64,000 bases of DNA, from NCBI GenBank assembly GCA_046330415.1, contig JAXLSW010000025.1, positions 8,764 to 72,763 of the forward strand. Reading direction: 5' to 3'. The notes beneath the pieces were generated by a model, which ran no database searches, was not told where the DNA came from, and worked only from the letters and a program-made list of their open reading frames with translations. Position 1 is the first letter of the stretch. Each line of letters begins with the position of its first letter. A program made the position numbers and the translations under genes. Below, in pieces: positions 51,417 through 60,931 of the stretch. The stretch is from RHKX01 sp046330415. Its GTDB lineage: Bacteria; Actinomycetota; Thermoleophilia; Solirubrobacterales; 70-9.

Positions 51417-51820
51417 GCGCACCCGTCGCCGGCCATCGCGTCCAGGTGCGCTGGAAGGACCTCGACGGCCTCGGGCACGTCAACAACGCGGTCGTGCTCA
51501 CGTACCTGGAGGAGGGCCGCGACGCGTTCCTCGAGGCGTGTGGGATCAACCGCGATCAGTACGTCGTCGGCCGCTGCTCGCTCACCTTCCTCGCCGAGAT
51601 CGATCCCTCCCACGGCGATGTGGTGGTCACCTGCGTGGTCGAAGAGGTCGGCCGCTCGAGCCTGCGTACCCGCGAGAGCATCCTCGCCACCGACGGCGGG
51701 GTGATCGTCGAGGCCGAGTTCGGACTCGTCCTCTGGGACAGCGAGACGCGGGGCTCCCGCCCCATAACCGACCGTGAGCGCGCCGAGCTCACCCGTAGAT
51801 CAGAGGAGGTGCTCGCTTGA
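51413..51820 (+). CDS. Hot-dog fold acyl-CoA thioesterase (4HBT/YbgC type)
   Basis: 135 residues. VQVRWKDLDGLGHVNNAVVL holds the catalytic Asp of the 4-hydroxybenzoyl-CoA thioesterase family (Dx(D)xxGHVNN), then YLEEGRDAFLEACG. Classical lysine fermentation operons carry a hot-dog 3-aminobutyryl-CoA ammonia lyase (Kal) here; this sequence is closer to a thioesterase, which could release 3-aminobutyrate from the CoA product of Kce. GTG at 51413 overlaps the kdd stop, and its end overlaps kce, so all three are coupled. Confidence 0.78.
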   Translation: MSAPVAGHRVQVRWKDLDGLGHVNNAVVLTYLEEGRDAFLEACGINRDQYVVGRCSLTFLAEIDPSHGDVVVTCVVEEVGRSSLRTRESILATDGGVIVEAEFGLVLWDSETRGSRPITDRERAELTRRSEEVLA

Positions 51821-52650
51821 GCTCCTGGGATTCAGACCCGGTCGTCGTCACCTGCGCCATCACCGGCGCCGACGTGTTCCGCGACAACAACCCCAACATC
51901 CCCTACACGACGAAGGAGGTCGCCGACTCCGCGATCGAGGCGGCGAGCGCGGGCGCGACGATCGCTCACCTTCACGTCCGCGAGGACGACGGCACCCCGA
52001 GCGGGCGTCCGGAGCTCTTCGTCGACGTCATCGACCGGATCCGCGCCGGCGCCCCCGACCTGCTGACGATGGTCTCGACGGGCGGCAGCAACGACATGAC
52101 GATCGAGGAGCGGACGACGGGGCTCGAGGCCTCGCCCGACATCTCCGGCGTCGAGTCGGGCTCGATGAACTTCGGCGACGAGACGTTCATCACGCCGCCG
52201 CCCGCCGGGCGAGGGATCGCCAAGCGCGCGCTCGACGCCGGCATCGCCCTCGAGGTCGAGGTCTTCGATGTCGGCCACGTCGTCAGCGCGGTCCGCTGGC
52301 TCGAGCAGGGGGTCATCCCGGGGCCGATGCGGATCAACCTCGTCTTCGGCGTCCCCGGCGGCATCGACGCCTCGCCGGAGGCGCTCGACGCGATGCTGCG
52401 CCCGCTCCCCCCGGAGACGTTCTGGACCGTCACCTGCATCGGCCGTCATCACCGCCGGATGCTCGGACTCGCGCTCCTGAAGGGCGCGCCGGGGATCCGC
52501 ACCGGGCTCGAGGACGTCGCCTACATCTCGCGAGGGGTTCACGCGCCCTCCAACGCGGCGCTGGTTGAGATGGCCGTCGACATGACCCGGCATCTCGGGC
52601 GCGAGGTCGCGAGCCCCGAGCAGGCGAGGGAGCTGCTGGGCCTTGGCTGA
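51817..52650 (+). CDS. kce: 3-keto-5-aminohexanoate cleavage enzyme (BKACE, DUF849) family
   Basis: Zn-dependent beta-keto acid cleavage: 5-amino-3-oxohexanoate plus acetyl-CoA gives acetoacetate and 3-aminobutyryl-CoA. 277 residues. VVVTCAITGADVFRDNNPNIPYT opens the TIM barrel; GATIAHLHVREDDGTPSGR has the HxH Zn ligands; NLVFGVPGGIDASPEAL and FWTVTCIGRHHRRML follow; GIRTGLEDVAYISRGVHAPSNA is the usual end with catalytic Glu and Asn. TTG start at 51817 (TTGA overlap). The BKACE family covers several beta-keto acids, but the neighbouring kdd makes the lysine-pathway role most likely. Confidence 0.85.
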   Translation: MSSWDSDPVVVTCAITGADVFRDNNPNIPYTTKEVADSAIEAASAGATIAHLHVREDDGTPSGRPELFVDVIDRIRAGAPDLLTMVSTGGSNDMTIEERTTGLEASPDISGVESGSMNFGDETFITPPPAGRGIAKRALDAGIALEVEVFDVGHVVSAVRWLEQGVIPGPMRINLVFGVPGGIDASPEALDAMLRPLPPETFWTVTCIGRHHRRMLGLALLKGAPGIRTGLEDVAYISRGVHAPSNAALVEMAVDMTRHLGREVASPEQARELLGLG

Positions 52651-53365
52651 CGCCCCCGCCAGTCCAACCCCCCGCGCGGCCCGCCCCGCCCGCAGGGCGC
52701 GCGCCGGCGAGGACGGCCGCACCTCAGGCCGTCGCGGCCCGGAGACGCGCGAGGCGATCGACCGCGCCGCGATCGAGCTCTTCGCGAAGCTCGGCTACCA
52801 CGCCGCCTCGATGCGGGAGATCGCTGCGGCCGCTGGGATCCAGCCGGCCGCGATCTACCACTGGTACCCGAGCAAGGAGGCGATCCTCGTCCGCCTCCAA
52901 GACGACTTCATGGAGCAGCTCACGGCGAAGGTCCAGGCCGCGATGGACCGGCAGAAGCGTCCGGCGCTCCGGCTCGCCGCGGCGGTTCGCGAGCACGTCG
53001 TGTTCCACGGGCTGCACCGGCAGGAGGCGTTCGTGACCGACAGCGAGATCCGCGCACTCGCCCCGGGGCCGCGCCGCGCCCTGATCGCCAAGCGCGACGC
53101 CTACGAGGAGATCTTCGCCGCCGAGATCAGAGCCGGGGTGGGCGATGGCTCGCTGCGCAGCTCCGATCCGTCGGTCGCGGCCTTCGCGATCCTCCTGCAG
53201 TGCACGGGGGTCGCGCTCTGGTTCGACCCGCGCGGCAGCCTCAGCCTCGAGCAGGTCGCCGACCTCCACATCGAGATCAGCCTCGGCTCCGTCGGTGGGT
53301 CGGCGAAGCTGATCGGCGATGCGATCGCTCGCGTCTCCGGCGAGCCGGCGGGGGGTGCGGGCTGA
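52643..53365 (+). CDS. TetR/AcrR family transcriptional regulator
   Basis: 240 residues. After a 30-residue Arg/Ala-rich leader the DNA-binding domain is clear: AIDRAAIELFAKLGYHAASM and REIAAAAGIQPAAIYHWYPSKEAILV, the helix-turn-helix with the typical YxxYxSKE end. The C-terminal ligand domain is TetR_C type (about residues 100-215). TTG start at 52643, overlapping kce by eight bases. It probably senses a lysine- or acyl-CoA-related metabolite and represses the operon through the palindrome at 50341. Confidence 0.88.
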   Translation: MADAPASPTPRAARPARRARAGEDGRTSGRRGPETREAIDRAAIELFAKLGYHAASMREIAAAAGIQPAAIYHWYPSKEAILVRLQDDFMEQLTAKVQAAMDRQKRPALRLAAAVREHVVFHGLHRQEAFVTDSEIRALAPGPRRALIAKRDAYEEIFAAEIRAGVGDGSLRSSDPSVAAFAILLQCTGVALWFDPRGSLSLEQVADLHIEISLGSVGGSAKLIGDAIARVSGEPAGGAG

Positions 53366-54378
53366 TGGCCGGCGTCGGCGAGGGGCCGGTCAGGCCCACC
53401 GCGATGGTGAAGCCTCCGGCACTGCCCGATAACGCGACGATCGCGGTCGTCGCGCCGGCGAGCCCACCGCAGACGCGCTCGGAGATCGAGCAGGCGGTCG
53501 CCTACTTCGAGTCCCGCGGTCACACCGTCCTGCTCGGCCCCAACCACCGCAAGGTCCACGGCTACCTGGCCGGCACCGACGAGGAGCGGGCCGCCGACCT
53601 GCAGTGGGCGCTGACCGAGCCGGGGATCGACATGGTCCACGCGCTCGAGGGCGGCTACGGCACGGCCCGCTGCCACCCGCTGATCGACTGGGACGCGGTC
53701 GCCGCCGCCGACCCGCGGATCGTCTGCGGCTTCAGCGATCTCACGGCGCTGCATCTGTTCGTCCAGCGCTACGCCGGATGGGTGAGCCTCTACGGGCCGA
53801 GCTTCCTGCGCTTCACCCGTTCCAAGGGCGACTACCAGCTCACGCCCGAGACGGAGGAGTGGTTTCACCGGGCGCTGAAGGCGGAGCCGCTCGGCAAGGT
53901 CTTCGAGGATCCCGAGGAGCCCTACGTGTTGACCCTGGGCGAGGGGGTGGCTGAGGCGCCGCTGGTCGGCGGCTGCCTGACGCTGCTCTGCTCGAGCATC
54001 GGCACCCCCTACGAGGTGGAGACCGAGGGCAGGATCCTGATCGTCGAGGACCTCAACACCGACCCCTACCTGGTCGACACCGCCCTCAACCACCTGCGGC
54101 TCGCGGGCAAGCTCGACGGGATCGCCGGCTTCGCGTTCGGCACCAGCGTCAACCTCACCTACCAGACGCTTCCGGAGGGGCCGGAGTCGACGCTCTCGGT
54201 CGAGGAGATCCTCGACGAGCTGATCGCCCCCCTCGGTGTCCCCGCGATCTCGAACGTGCCGTTCGGGCACGGCAAGCACCTGGCGACGATGCCGCTGGGA
54301 GCGATGGCCCGCATCGACGGAGCCGGCAAGTCCCTGGAGATCCTCGAGCCCGCTGTGGAGGCGGTAGGAGCGGTATGA
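53365..54378 (+). CDS. ldcA: Muramoyltetrapeptide LD-carboxypeptidase (S66 family)
   Basis: Removes a D-residue from cell-wall tetrapeptides in recycling; relatives act on microcin C7 or other peptides. 337 residues from the ATG at 53365, sharing a base with the TetR stop. TIAVVAPASPPQTRSEIEQAV begins the domain; ALEGGYGTARCHPLIDW and IVCGFSDLTALHLFVQR hold the nucleophile Ser; GRILIVEDLNTDPYLVD the Glu, and VPFGHGKHLATMPLGA the His of the Ser-Glu-His triad. Without signal peptide, so cytoplasmic. Located between regulator and peptide importer, suggesting action on imported peptides. Confidence 0.87.
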   Translation: MAGVGEGPVRPTAMVKPPALPDNATIAVVAPASPPQTRSEIEQAVAYFESRGHTVLLGPNHRKVHGYLAGTDEERAADLQWALTEPGIDMVHALEGGYGTARCHPLIDWDAVAAADPRIVCGFSDLTALHLFVQRYAGWVSLYGPSFLRFTRSKGDYQLTPETEEWFHRALKAEPLGKVFEDPEEPYVLTLGEGVAEAPLVGGCLTLLCSSIGTPYEVETEGRILIVEDLNTDPYLVDTALNHLRLAGKLDGIAGFAFGTSVNLTYQTLPEGPESTLSVEEILDELIAPLGVPAISNVPFGHGKHLATMPLGAMARIDGAGKSLEILEPAVEAVGAV

Positions 54379-56270
54379 GCGCGATGAACCGGATCCTTCG
54401 AGTGGCGATCGCCACCCTGCTGGGCGCGCTCTGCGCCGGGCTCGTCCTCGTCGCGCTGCCCGCCTCCGCGCAGGACGGCGGCGGCAGCGGCTCCGCTGGC
54501 GCCGGTGGCTCTGGTGGCTCTGGTGCCGACAGCGCCGATGCGCCCGCGCCGCCGCCCTCCACCGGCAACGTGCTCCGCTTCGGCTGGGCGCAGGAACCCG
54601 ACAACCTGAACCCGTTCGTCGGCCAGAACGAGGAGGACTTCACGGCCTGGTCGATCAACTGGCAGCTGCCGATCGGATTCAGCCCCGAGGACCTGAGCCC
54701 GACCTCGGCGATCATCAAGAGCTGGGACGTCTCCGAGGACCGCAAGACGGTGACGATGCATCTCGAGCCCGGTCTGAAGTGGTCCGACGGCAAGCCGATC
54801 ACCTCCGAGGACGTCCGCTGGTCACTCGACACCCTCGGCAGCGAGGGGGTGCTATTCACCAGCTACACGGACGGCATCACGAAGATGGAGACACCGGATC
54901 CGGAGACGCTCGTCGTCCACACCAAGCGCCCGGACGCGCGCCTGGTCGGCGGCCTCTACGTCTACGTCCTGCCCAAGCACATCTGGGGCAAGGTCCCGAT
55001 GGACGATCTCACCGGTCAGTACAAGCCGGAGCTGCCGATGGTCGGCAGCGGCCCCTACATCGTCACCGAGTGGGAGAAGGGCCGGATCCTGCGGATGGAG
55101 CGCAACCCCGAGTGGCAGGGGGAGCCGGGCGCCTACGACCAGATCCAGTTCTTCAAGTACGGGACCCAGGACGCGGTCGAGCGGGCGCTGCAGCTCGGCG
55201 AGATCGACATGATCGGCGAGGTCGAGGCGGGCAGTTTCGCCAGGCTCGGCTCCCAGGACAGCGTCGACGCGATCTCCAGCCCGACCCCCGCCTACACGCA
55301 GCTCGCGTTCAACCTCTGCTCGGAGCAGAACTGCCCCGACGCCGAGTTCAACCCGGCGATCCAGGACCAGACGATCCGCCAGGCCATCGCCTACTCCGTC
55401 GACCGCAACAAGATCAACGAGATCGCCGCGCGCGGGACGTCGTTCGTCGCCAACGGGATCCTCCCCTCCTACTACAAGGCCTTCTACACCGAGCCCGAGC
55501 AGACCTACCCGTTCGACCCCGACCAGGCGAACCAGATGCTCGACGACGCGGGCTGGACGCTGAACGACGACGGGATCAGGGAGAAGGACGGCGAGACAGC
55601 CTCCTTCGACGTCTATGTGCGCTCGGAGTCCCCCTACAACATCCAGGCGGCCAAGCTGATCGCCGAGATGACGGCCGAGGTCGGCATCCAGTTCAACGTC
55701 CAGGTGGTCAGCACCGACAAGCTCTACGACCTCACGGTCCGCAAGGAGGACGGCAAGCCGGCGCCCGCCTTCGACACGTTCATCTGGGGCTGGGGCGGCG
55801 ACCCCTACGACCCGAGCTTCCTGCTCTCGATCCTCACCACGGGCGAGATCGGCGGCTCCTCCGACTCCTTCTACTCGAACCCGGAGTACGACCGGCTGTA
55901 CCGCGAGCAGACGGGGCTCTTCGACACCGAGGCGCGCAAGGAGGTGATCGCGAAGATGATCGCGATCACCCAGGAGGACCTGCCGTACCTGGTCCTGACC
56001 GAGGACCCGGCGCTGCAGGCCTACCGCACCGACCGCATCGACAAGATCGCGCCGATCTGCCCGGCCGAGACCGGCGACCTGTTCTGCGACTCCGTCTCGC
56101 CGCAGGGTGTGATCGCGCTGACGCCGCTGGCGGGCGCGGGCTCCGACGAGGTCGGCGCCGGCAACCCGGGCCTCGCGGCGGTGATCGGACTGGTGGTGGG
56201 TTTCATCGCCGGTGTCCTCGTGACCCGCCGCCGCCGCGGTGCCGGCGAGCCGCTGGAGCTTCCGGAGTGA
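54375..56270 (+). CDS. Peptide ABC transporter substrate-binding protein with C-terminal membrane anchor
   Basis: 631 residues, SBP_bac_5 (DppA/OppA) family, collects peptides outside the membrane. N-terminal signal sequence (residues about 4-35, LLGALCAGLVLVALPASAQ) without a lipobox Cys, then a Gly/Ser linker. Family blocks: LRFGWAQEPDNLNPFV, HLEPGLKWSDGKPITSEDV, GSGPYIVTEW, RQAIAYSVDRNKINE. The C-terminus has a second hydrophobic segment, LAAVIGLVVGFIAGVLVTRRRRG, which should hold the protein in the membrane instead of a lipid. ATGA overlap with ldcA. Confidence 0.9.
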   Translation: MSAMNRILRVAIATLLGALCAGLVLVALPASAQDGGGSGSAGAGGSGGSGADSADAPAPPPSTGNVLRFGWAQEPDNLNPFVGQNEEDFTAWSINWQLPIGFSPEDLSPTSAIIKSWDVSEDRKTVTMHLEPGLKWSDGKPITSEDVRWSLDTLGSEGVLFTSYTDGITKMETPDPETLVVHTKRPDARLVGGLYVYVLPKHIWGKVPMDDLTGQYKPELPMVGSGPYIVTEWEKGRILRMERNPEWQGEPGAYDQIQFFKYGTQDAVERALQLGEIDMIGEVEAGSFARLGSQDSVDAISSPTPAYTQLAFNLCSEQNCPDAEFNPAIQDQTIRQAIAYSVDRNKINEIAARGTSFVANGILPSYYKAFYTEPEQTYPFDPDQANQMLDDAGWTLNDDGIREKDGETASFDVYVRSESPYNIQAAKLIAEMTAEVGIQFNVQVVSTDKLYDLTVRKEDGKPAPAFDTFIWGWGGDPYDPSFLLSILTTGEIGGSSDSFYSNPEYDRLYREQTGLFDTEARKEVIAKMIAITQEDLPYLVLTEDPALQAYRTDRIDKIAPICPAETGDLFCDSVSPQGVIALTPLAGAGSDEVGAGNPGLAAVIGLVVGFIAGVLVTRRRRGAGEPLELPE

Positions 56271-56312
56271 CCCGGTGAGCGCACGGAGCGCAGGGAGCGG
56301 AGGGGCTGCGGC

Positions 56313-57281
56313 ATGAGCGGGCGCTGGCTCGCGGGGAAGGTCGCGGGGGCGATCCTGACGATGGTCTTCGTCCTCGTCTTCAACTTCTTCCTCTTCCGCG
56401 CCGTCGGCGATCCGACCACCCAGCTCGCGCGCCTGCCGGGAGCCACCGACGCCGAGATCGCCCAGCTGCGCGAGGACTACGGGCTCGACAAGCCGCTGCT
56501 GGGCCAGTTCGTCGACTACGTCGGCGACACCGCGCGTCTCGACCTCGGCGTCAGCCAGAAGTCGCGCGAGGACGTCTGGGACGAGATCCTCGACGCGCTG
56601 CCGTGGACGCTTCTGCTGGTCGGCACCGGGACGCTGCTGGCGACGCTGATCGGAAGCTGGATGGGGGTGGTGGCTGCGACGAAACGCGGGACGAAGACCG
56701 ACGACGGCCTGCTCGGCTTCAGCCTGTTCACCTACGCCGCGCCGGAGTACTGGATCGGGATCATCCTCATCCTCGTATTCGCGGTCTGGTTACCGTGGTT
56801 CCCGGCCGGCCAGCAGGTGACCCCGGGGGTGGAGTTCACGAGCTGGTTCGCGGAGGCGTGGGACGTCGTCGATCACCTCGTCCTGCCGGCGACCGCGATG
56901 ACGCTGATGCTGCTCGGCCAGTACTTCCTGATCATGCGCTCGTCGATGGTCGATGTGATGACCGAGGACTTCATCACCGTCAAGCGCGCGATCGGGCTGC
57001 CGCGTGAGCGGGTCATCAACCGCCACGCGGTCCCCAACGCGCTGCTCCCGCTGGTGACGATCTCGGCGATCCAGTTCGGCGCGGTCGCCGGCGGCGCGAT
57101 CACGATCGAGACGATCTTCTCCTGGCCCGGGCTCGGCGAGCTCAGCTACAACGCGATCGCCGACAAGGACTTCCCGGTGCTGCAGGGGACGTTCCTGGTC
57201 TTCAGCTTCGGCGTGATCCTCGCCAACCTGCTCGCCGACTGCCTCTACTTCTTCCTCGACCCGCGGGTGCAGTCGCGATGA
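56313..57281 (+). CDS. ABC transporter permease (DppB/OppB type)
   Basis: 322 residues, six membrane helices. First helix VAGAILTMVFVLVFNFFLFR, then the DppB-type outer domain (LREDYGLDKPLLGQFVDYVG). The coupling EAA loop is IGLPRERVINRHAVPNALLP near residue 228. Motif AITIETIFSWPGLGELSYNAI is typical of peptide and nickel permeases. ATG at 56313; overlaps the second permease by four bases. Forms the channel with the following gene. Confidence 0.92.
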   Translation: MSGRWLAGKVAGAILTMVFVLVFNFFLFRAVGDPTTQLARLPGATDAEIAQLREDYGLDKPLLGQFVDYVGDTARLDLGVSQKSREDVWDEILDALPWTLLLVGTGTLLATLIGSWMGVVAATKRGTKTDDGLLGFSLFTYAAPEYWIGIILILVFAVWLPWFPAGQQVTPGVEFTSWFAEAWDVVDHLVLPATAMTLMLLGQYFLIMRSSMVDVMTEDFITVKRAIGLPRERVINRHAVPNALLPLVTISAIQFGAVAGGAITIETIFSWPGLGELSYNAIADKDFPVLQGTFLVFSFGVILANLLADCLYFFLDPRVQSR

Positions 57282-58129
57282 GCGGCGAGCGGGTCATGCA
57301 GCTCCTGCTCGGGACCTGGCGCGGGCGCTTCGGGGTGGGCGTCCTCGGCCTCGCGGTGTTCGTGGCGATCTTCGGCAACCTGCTCGCTCCCTACGACCCC
57401 TACGCGTCCAGCACCGCGGTGCTGGAGCCGCCGAGCTGGTCGCATCCGCTGGGCACGACCGAGAGCGGCTCCGACGTTCTCTCCCAGCTTCTCGTCGGCG
57501 CGCGCGTCTCGATCGTCGTCGGCTTCGCAGCGGCGCTCATCTCCGCCGTTCTCGGCTCGATCGTCGGGCTCGCGGGCGGCTACTACGGGGGTTGGACCGA
57601 CCGCGTCCTCGACGCGCTCGAGAACTGGTTCCTGGTGATCCCGACGCTGCCGCTGATGATCGTCCTCGCGCGGGTGTTGGAGCCGTCGCTGTGGGTCCTG
57701 ATCGCCGTCATCGGGCTGACGTCCTGGGCGGGCACCGGGCGGATCGTCAGGGCGCAGGTGCTGACGCTGCGCGAGCGCGCGTTCGTCGAGCGCTCGCGGG
57801 CGCTCGGGGCCAAGGACGGCTACATCATCCGCACCCACATCCTTCCCAACACGCTGCCGCTGATCTTCGCCAACACGGTGCTGATCGTGGCCGTCGCGAT
57901 CCTCTCCGAGGCCGCTCTCTCATTCCTTGGTCTGGGCGATCCGACCAGGATCTCCTGGGGGACGATGCTCGAGAACGCCTTCACCAACAGCGCCCCGAGC
58001 GCGGGGGCGTGGTGGTACGTGATTCCGCCGGGACTCTGCATCACGATGGTCGTGCTCGCCGTCTCGGTGCTCGGCTACCTGTTCGAGGAGTACGTCAACC
58101 CGCGCCTGCGCGACGCGGAGGCGGTGTGA
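57278..58129 (+). CDS. ABC transporter permease (DppC/OppC type)
   Basis: 283 residues with six helices and the DppC N-terminal part (PYDPYASSTAVLEPPSWSHP, LGTTESGSDVLSQLLVGAR). The EAA loop is SRALGAKDGYIIRTHILPNT near residue 175; EAALSFLGLGDPTRISWG is a family hallmark. ATGA overlap with the previous permease. Pairs with it as a heterodimeric channel. Confidence 0.92.
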   Translation: MSGERVMQLLLGTWRGRFGVGVLGLAVFVAIFGNLLAPYDPYASSTAVLEPPSWSHPLGTTESGSDVLSQLLVGARVSIVVGFAAALISAVLGSIVGLAGGYYGGWTDRVLDALENWFLVIPTLPLMIVLARVLEPSLWVLIAVIGLTSWAGTGRIVRAQVLTLRERAFVERSRALGAKDGYIIRTHILPNTLPLIFANTVLIVAVAILSEAALSFLGLGDPTRISWGTMLENAFTNSAPSAGAWWYVIPPGLCITMVVLAVSVLGYLFEEYVNPRLRDAEAV

Positions 58130-58139
58130 GCTCGCCGTC

Positions 58140-59948
58140 ATGACTCCCCTGCTGGAGATCGAGGATCTGCGGGTCACGAGCGGCGTCGAGGGGCGCCCGA
58201 TCGTCGACGGCGTCGGCTTCTCGCTCGAGGCGGGGGAGGCGCTCGGCCTCGCCGGTGAGTCGGGTTGCGGGAAGACGACGACGGCGCTGGCGGTGATGCG
58301 GCTGCTGCCGCCGAGCCTGAAGCAGACCGGCACCGTGACACTGCGGCCGCCGAACGGCGCCAAGCAGGTCAACATCGGGCGCCGGACCGAGACCGGGATG
58401 CAGCTCGTCCGCTGGCGTCACGTCTCGCTCGTCTTCCAGGGAGCGATGAACTCGCTCAACCCGGTGCGGCGCATCGGGCCGCAGATCGAGGAGGCGATCC
58501 GCCTGCACGAACGGGTCGACGGCAAGGAGGTCGACGCGCGGGTGGAGGAGCTGCTCGGCACGGTCGGGCTGAACGCGGGCATCGCCCGTCGCTACGCCCA
58601 CCAGCTCTCCGGCGGCCAGCGCCAGCGGGCGATGATCGCGCTCGCGCTCGCCTGCCGTCCGCCGCTGGTGATCGCCGACGAGCCGACGACGGCGCTCGAC
58701 GTCGTCACCCAGGCGCAGGTGCTGCAGCTTCTCGAGCGCCTGCGCGAGCAGCTCGGCCTGGCGCTGATCCTGATCTCCCATGACCTCGGCGTGCTCGCGG
58801 AGACCTGCGACCGCATCGCGATCATGAACGAGGGCAAGATCGTCGAGATGGGGACGACCGCGGCGGTCTTCGACTCCCCGCAGGACCCCTACACGCGGAA
58901 GCTGCTCGACGCGATCCCCGTGATCGGCTCGGAGAACGGGGACGAGGCGACCGGGACCGCCGGGACCGCCGAGGCCGCTGCCGGGGCGCGGCCCGCCGCC
59001 GGGACGCCGCTGATGGAGGTCTCCGACCTGCGGGTCGAGTTCGCGACCCGCGCCGGGATCGCCCGCGCGGTCGACGGCGTCTCGCTCGACTGGCGGCCGG
59101 GCGAGATCCTCGGCATCGTCGGCGAGTCCGGATGCGGCAAGTCGACGCTGGCGCGGACGATGATGGGGCTGCAGGAACCGGCGGCCGGGACGATCGAGCT
59201 CGAGGGGACTCCGCTCGGCGGCAAGCGCGAGATGCAGGCGATGCGCCGCCGCGTGCAGATGGTCTTCCAGGACCCCTACCAGACGCTCAACCCGCGCCAG
59301 CGGGTGCGGACGATCGTGACCGAGCCGCTGCGGGTGCAGGGGGTCGCGAAGGAGGAGCGGGAGGAGCGGGTGCGCCGCGCCCTCACCGACGTCGGGCTCG
59401 ACCCCGACACCTACCTCGACCGCTACCCGCACCAGATCTCCGGCGGCCAGCTCCAGCGCGTCTCGATCGCCGCCGCGCTCGTGCTCGAGCCGGAGGGGCT
59501 GATCTGCGACGAGCCGGTCTCGATGCTCGACACCTCGGTGCGGACGCAGATCCTCGACGTGCTCACCGACCTGCAGCGCAGCCGCGGCCTCGCGCTCGTC
59601 TTCATCACCCACGACCTCAGCCTCGCCTGGTCGCTGTGCGACAGGATCGCCGTCATGTACATGGGCAGGATCGTCGAGCAGGGGGAGGCGGCCGACGTCA
59701 TCGAGCGGCCCCAGCACCCCTACACGCAGGCGCTCGTGACGGCGGTGCCGGTGCCCGTCGCCGGGGGTGGTGGGGAGCGCGACCTGCTCGGCGGTGAGCT
59801 CCCCGACCCGACCGCGGTGCCGAGCGGTTGCCGCTTCCACCCGCGCTGCCCGAAGCGCTTCGAGCCCTGCGACAGCGTCGATCCCGAGCTGGTTGCGGCG
59901 GGCGGGCCGGGTCAGCTCGCCGCCTGCCTGCTGCATCAGCGTGGCTGA
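58140..59948 (+). CDS. Fused dipeptide ABC transporter ATP-binding protein (DppD-DppF type)
   Basis: 602 residues, two ATPase domains in one chain. First: Walker A GESGCGKTTTALAVM, signature LSGGQRQRAMIALAL, Walker B PPLVIADEPTTALDV. Second from about residue 290: Walker A GESGCGKSTLARTMM, signature ISGGQLQRVSIAAAL, Walker B PEGLICDEPVSMLDT. The end GCRFHPRCPKRFEPCDSVDP is the oligopeptide-type Cys motif. The linker has repeated GTAGTAEAAAGARPAAG. Drives import through the two permeases. Confidence 0.94.
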   Translation: MTPLLEIEDLRVTSGVEGRPIVDGVGFSLEAGEALGLAGESGCGKTTTALAVMRLLPPSLKQTGTVTLRPPNGAKQVNIGRRTETGMQLVRWRHVSLVFQGAMNSLNPVRRIGPQIEEAIRLHERVDGKEVDARVEELLGTVGLNAGIARRYAHQLSGGQRQRAMIALALACRPPLVIADEPTTALDVVTQAQVLQLLERLREQLGLALILISHDLGVLAETCDRIAIMNEGKIVEMGTTAAVFDSPQDPYTRKLLDAIPVIGSENGDEATGTAGTAEAAAGARPAAGTPLMEVSDLRVEFATRAGIARAVDGVSLDWRPGEILGIVGESGCGKSTLARTMMGLQEPAAGTIELEGTPLGGKREMQAMRRRVQMVFQDPYQTLNPRQRVRTIVTEPLRVQGVAKEEREERVRRALTDVGLDPDTYLDRYPHQISGGQLQRVSIAAALVLEPEGLICDEPVSMLDTSVRTQILDVLTDLQRSRGLALVFITHDLSLAWSLCDRIAVMYMGRIVEQGEAADVIERPQHPYTQALVTAVPVPVAGGGGERDLLGGELPDPTAVPSGCRFHPRCPKRFEPCDSVDPELVAAGGPGQLAACLLHQRG

Positions 59949-60931
59949 CGTGGCCAAGCGTTGGCGCGATATCGCGGGGGCCGTCGGGAGGCTCGAGCCG
60001 GGGCCGCGGAACGCGATCACCGACGTTCCCGGGGTGCGGGTCGGTCACTCGCAGGCGGCGTCCGGCGAGGCGACCGGGGTGACGGTGGTGGAGCCACCGG
60101 AGCTTCCCGCCTACGCGGGGGTGCGCTCTGTGAACGGCACCGGGGTGCTCACCGCGAGCCTCGAGATCGAGGAGTGGGGGCTGATGGACACCCCGGCGTA
60201 CCTGTGCGGGACGCACGCCGTCGGTGTCGTCTACGACGCGGCGGTGCACGCCTCCGGGCGCGGGCCGGAGCGGGTGACCATCCCTGTAGTCGGCGAGTGC
60301 GACGACGGCGACATGGCCGACTCGCGGACGGTGGTCGCCGGAGATGTGGAGGCAGCGTTGGCGACGCTCGGGGATGAGGTGGGGGAGGGAACCGTCGGCG
60401 CCGGCACCGGGATGAGCTGCTTCGACTTCCCGGGCGGGATCGGGACGGCGTCGCGGCGGGTCGGCGCGAACCTCGAGCACACTGTCGGCGTGCTCCTGCT
60501 CTGCAACTTCGGCGACCGCGAGTACCTCGACGTGCTCGGGACGAGCCTCGGCCCGGCCGCCGACCCGCGCGAGGCGCAGGGATCGTGCATCGCAATCTGC
60601 GCGACCGACGCGCCCCTGAGCGTGCACCAGCTCGGGCGCTTGGCGCTGCGTCCCTTCTCGGGCTCGCGCGCGCGGGCTCCTGCACCTCCGACAGCTCCCG
60701 GCGAGATCAGCTTGGCGTTCGCTCCGGCCGGCAGGGCGGGCCTCGAGCACGGGGCGATCCCGGCAATACTTCGCCGCGGCGTGGGAGGCGGCGCACGAGG
60801 CGGTGCTCAACTGCCTGGTGGCGGCCCGGCCGGGCGACGGCTCGATATTCTCGTGCAGGACGCCAGCACTTCCCGATCGAGCGGGTGCGGAGCTGGCGGC
60901 TCAGAGGGAAGGGCTGGAGGGGCGCCCATGA
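59941..60931 (+). pseudogene. P1 family (DmpA/S58) aminopeptidase gene, frameshifted
   Basis: Encodes a self-processing N-terminal-nucleophile aminopeptidase; the family includes D-aminopeptidase DmpA and beta-peptidyl aminopeptidases. From GTG 59941: DIAGAVGRLEPGPRNAITDV, GVRVGHSQAASGEATGVTVV, VVGECDDGDMADSRTVV and GAGTGMSCFDFPGGIGTASR are intact. AQGSCIAICATDAPLSVHQL contains the processing Gly-Ser. The frame then breaks near 60655, 60697 and 60765: LGLARAGSCTSD, GEISLAFAPAGRAGLEHGAI and QYFAAAWEAAHEAVLNC lie in three different frames. Ends at a TGA overlapping the next gene's ATG. Either decayed or affected by sequence errors. Confidence 0.78.
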
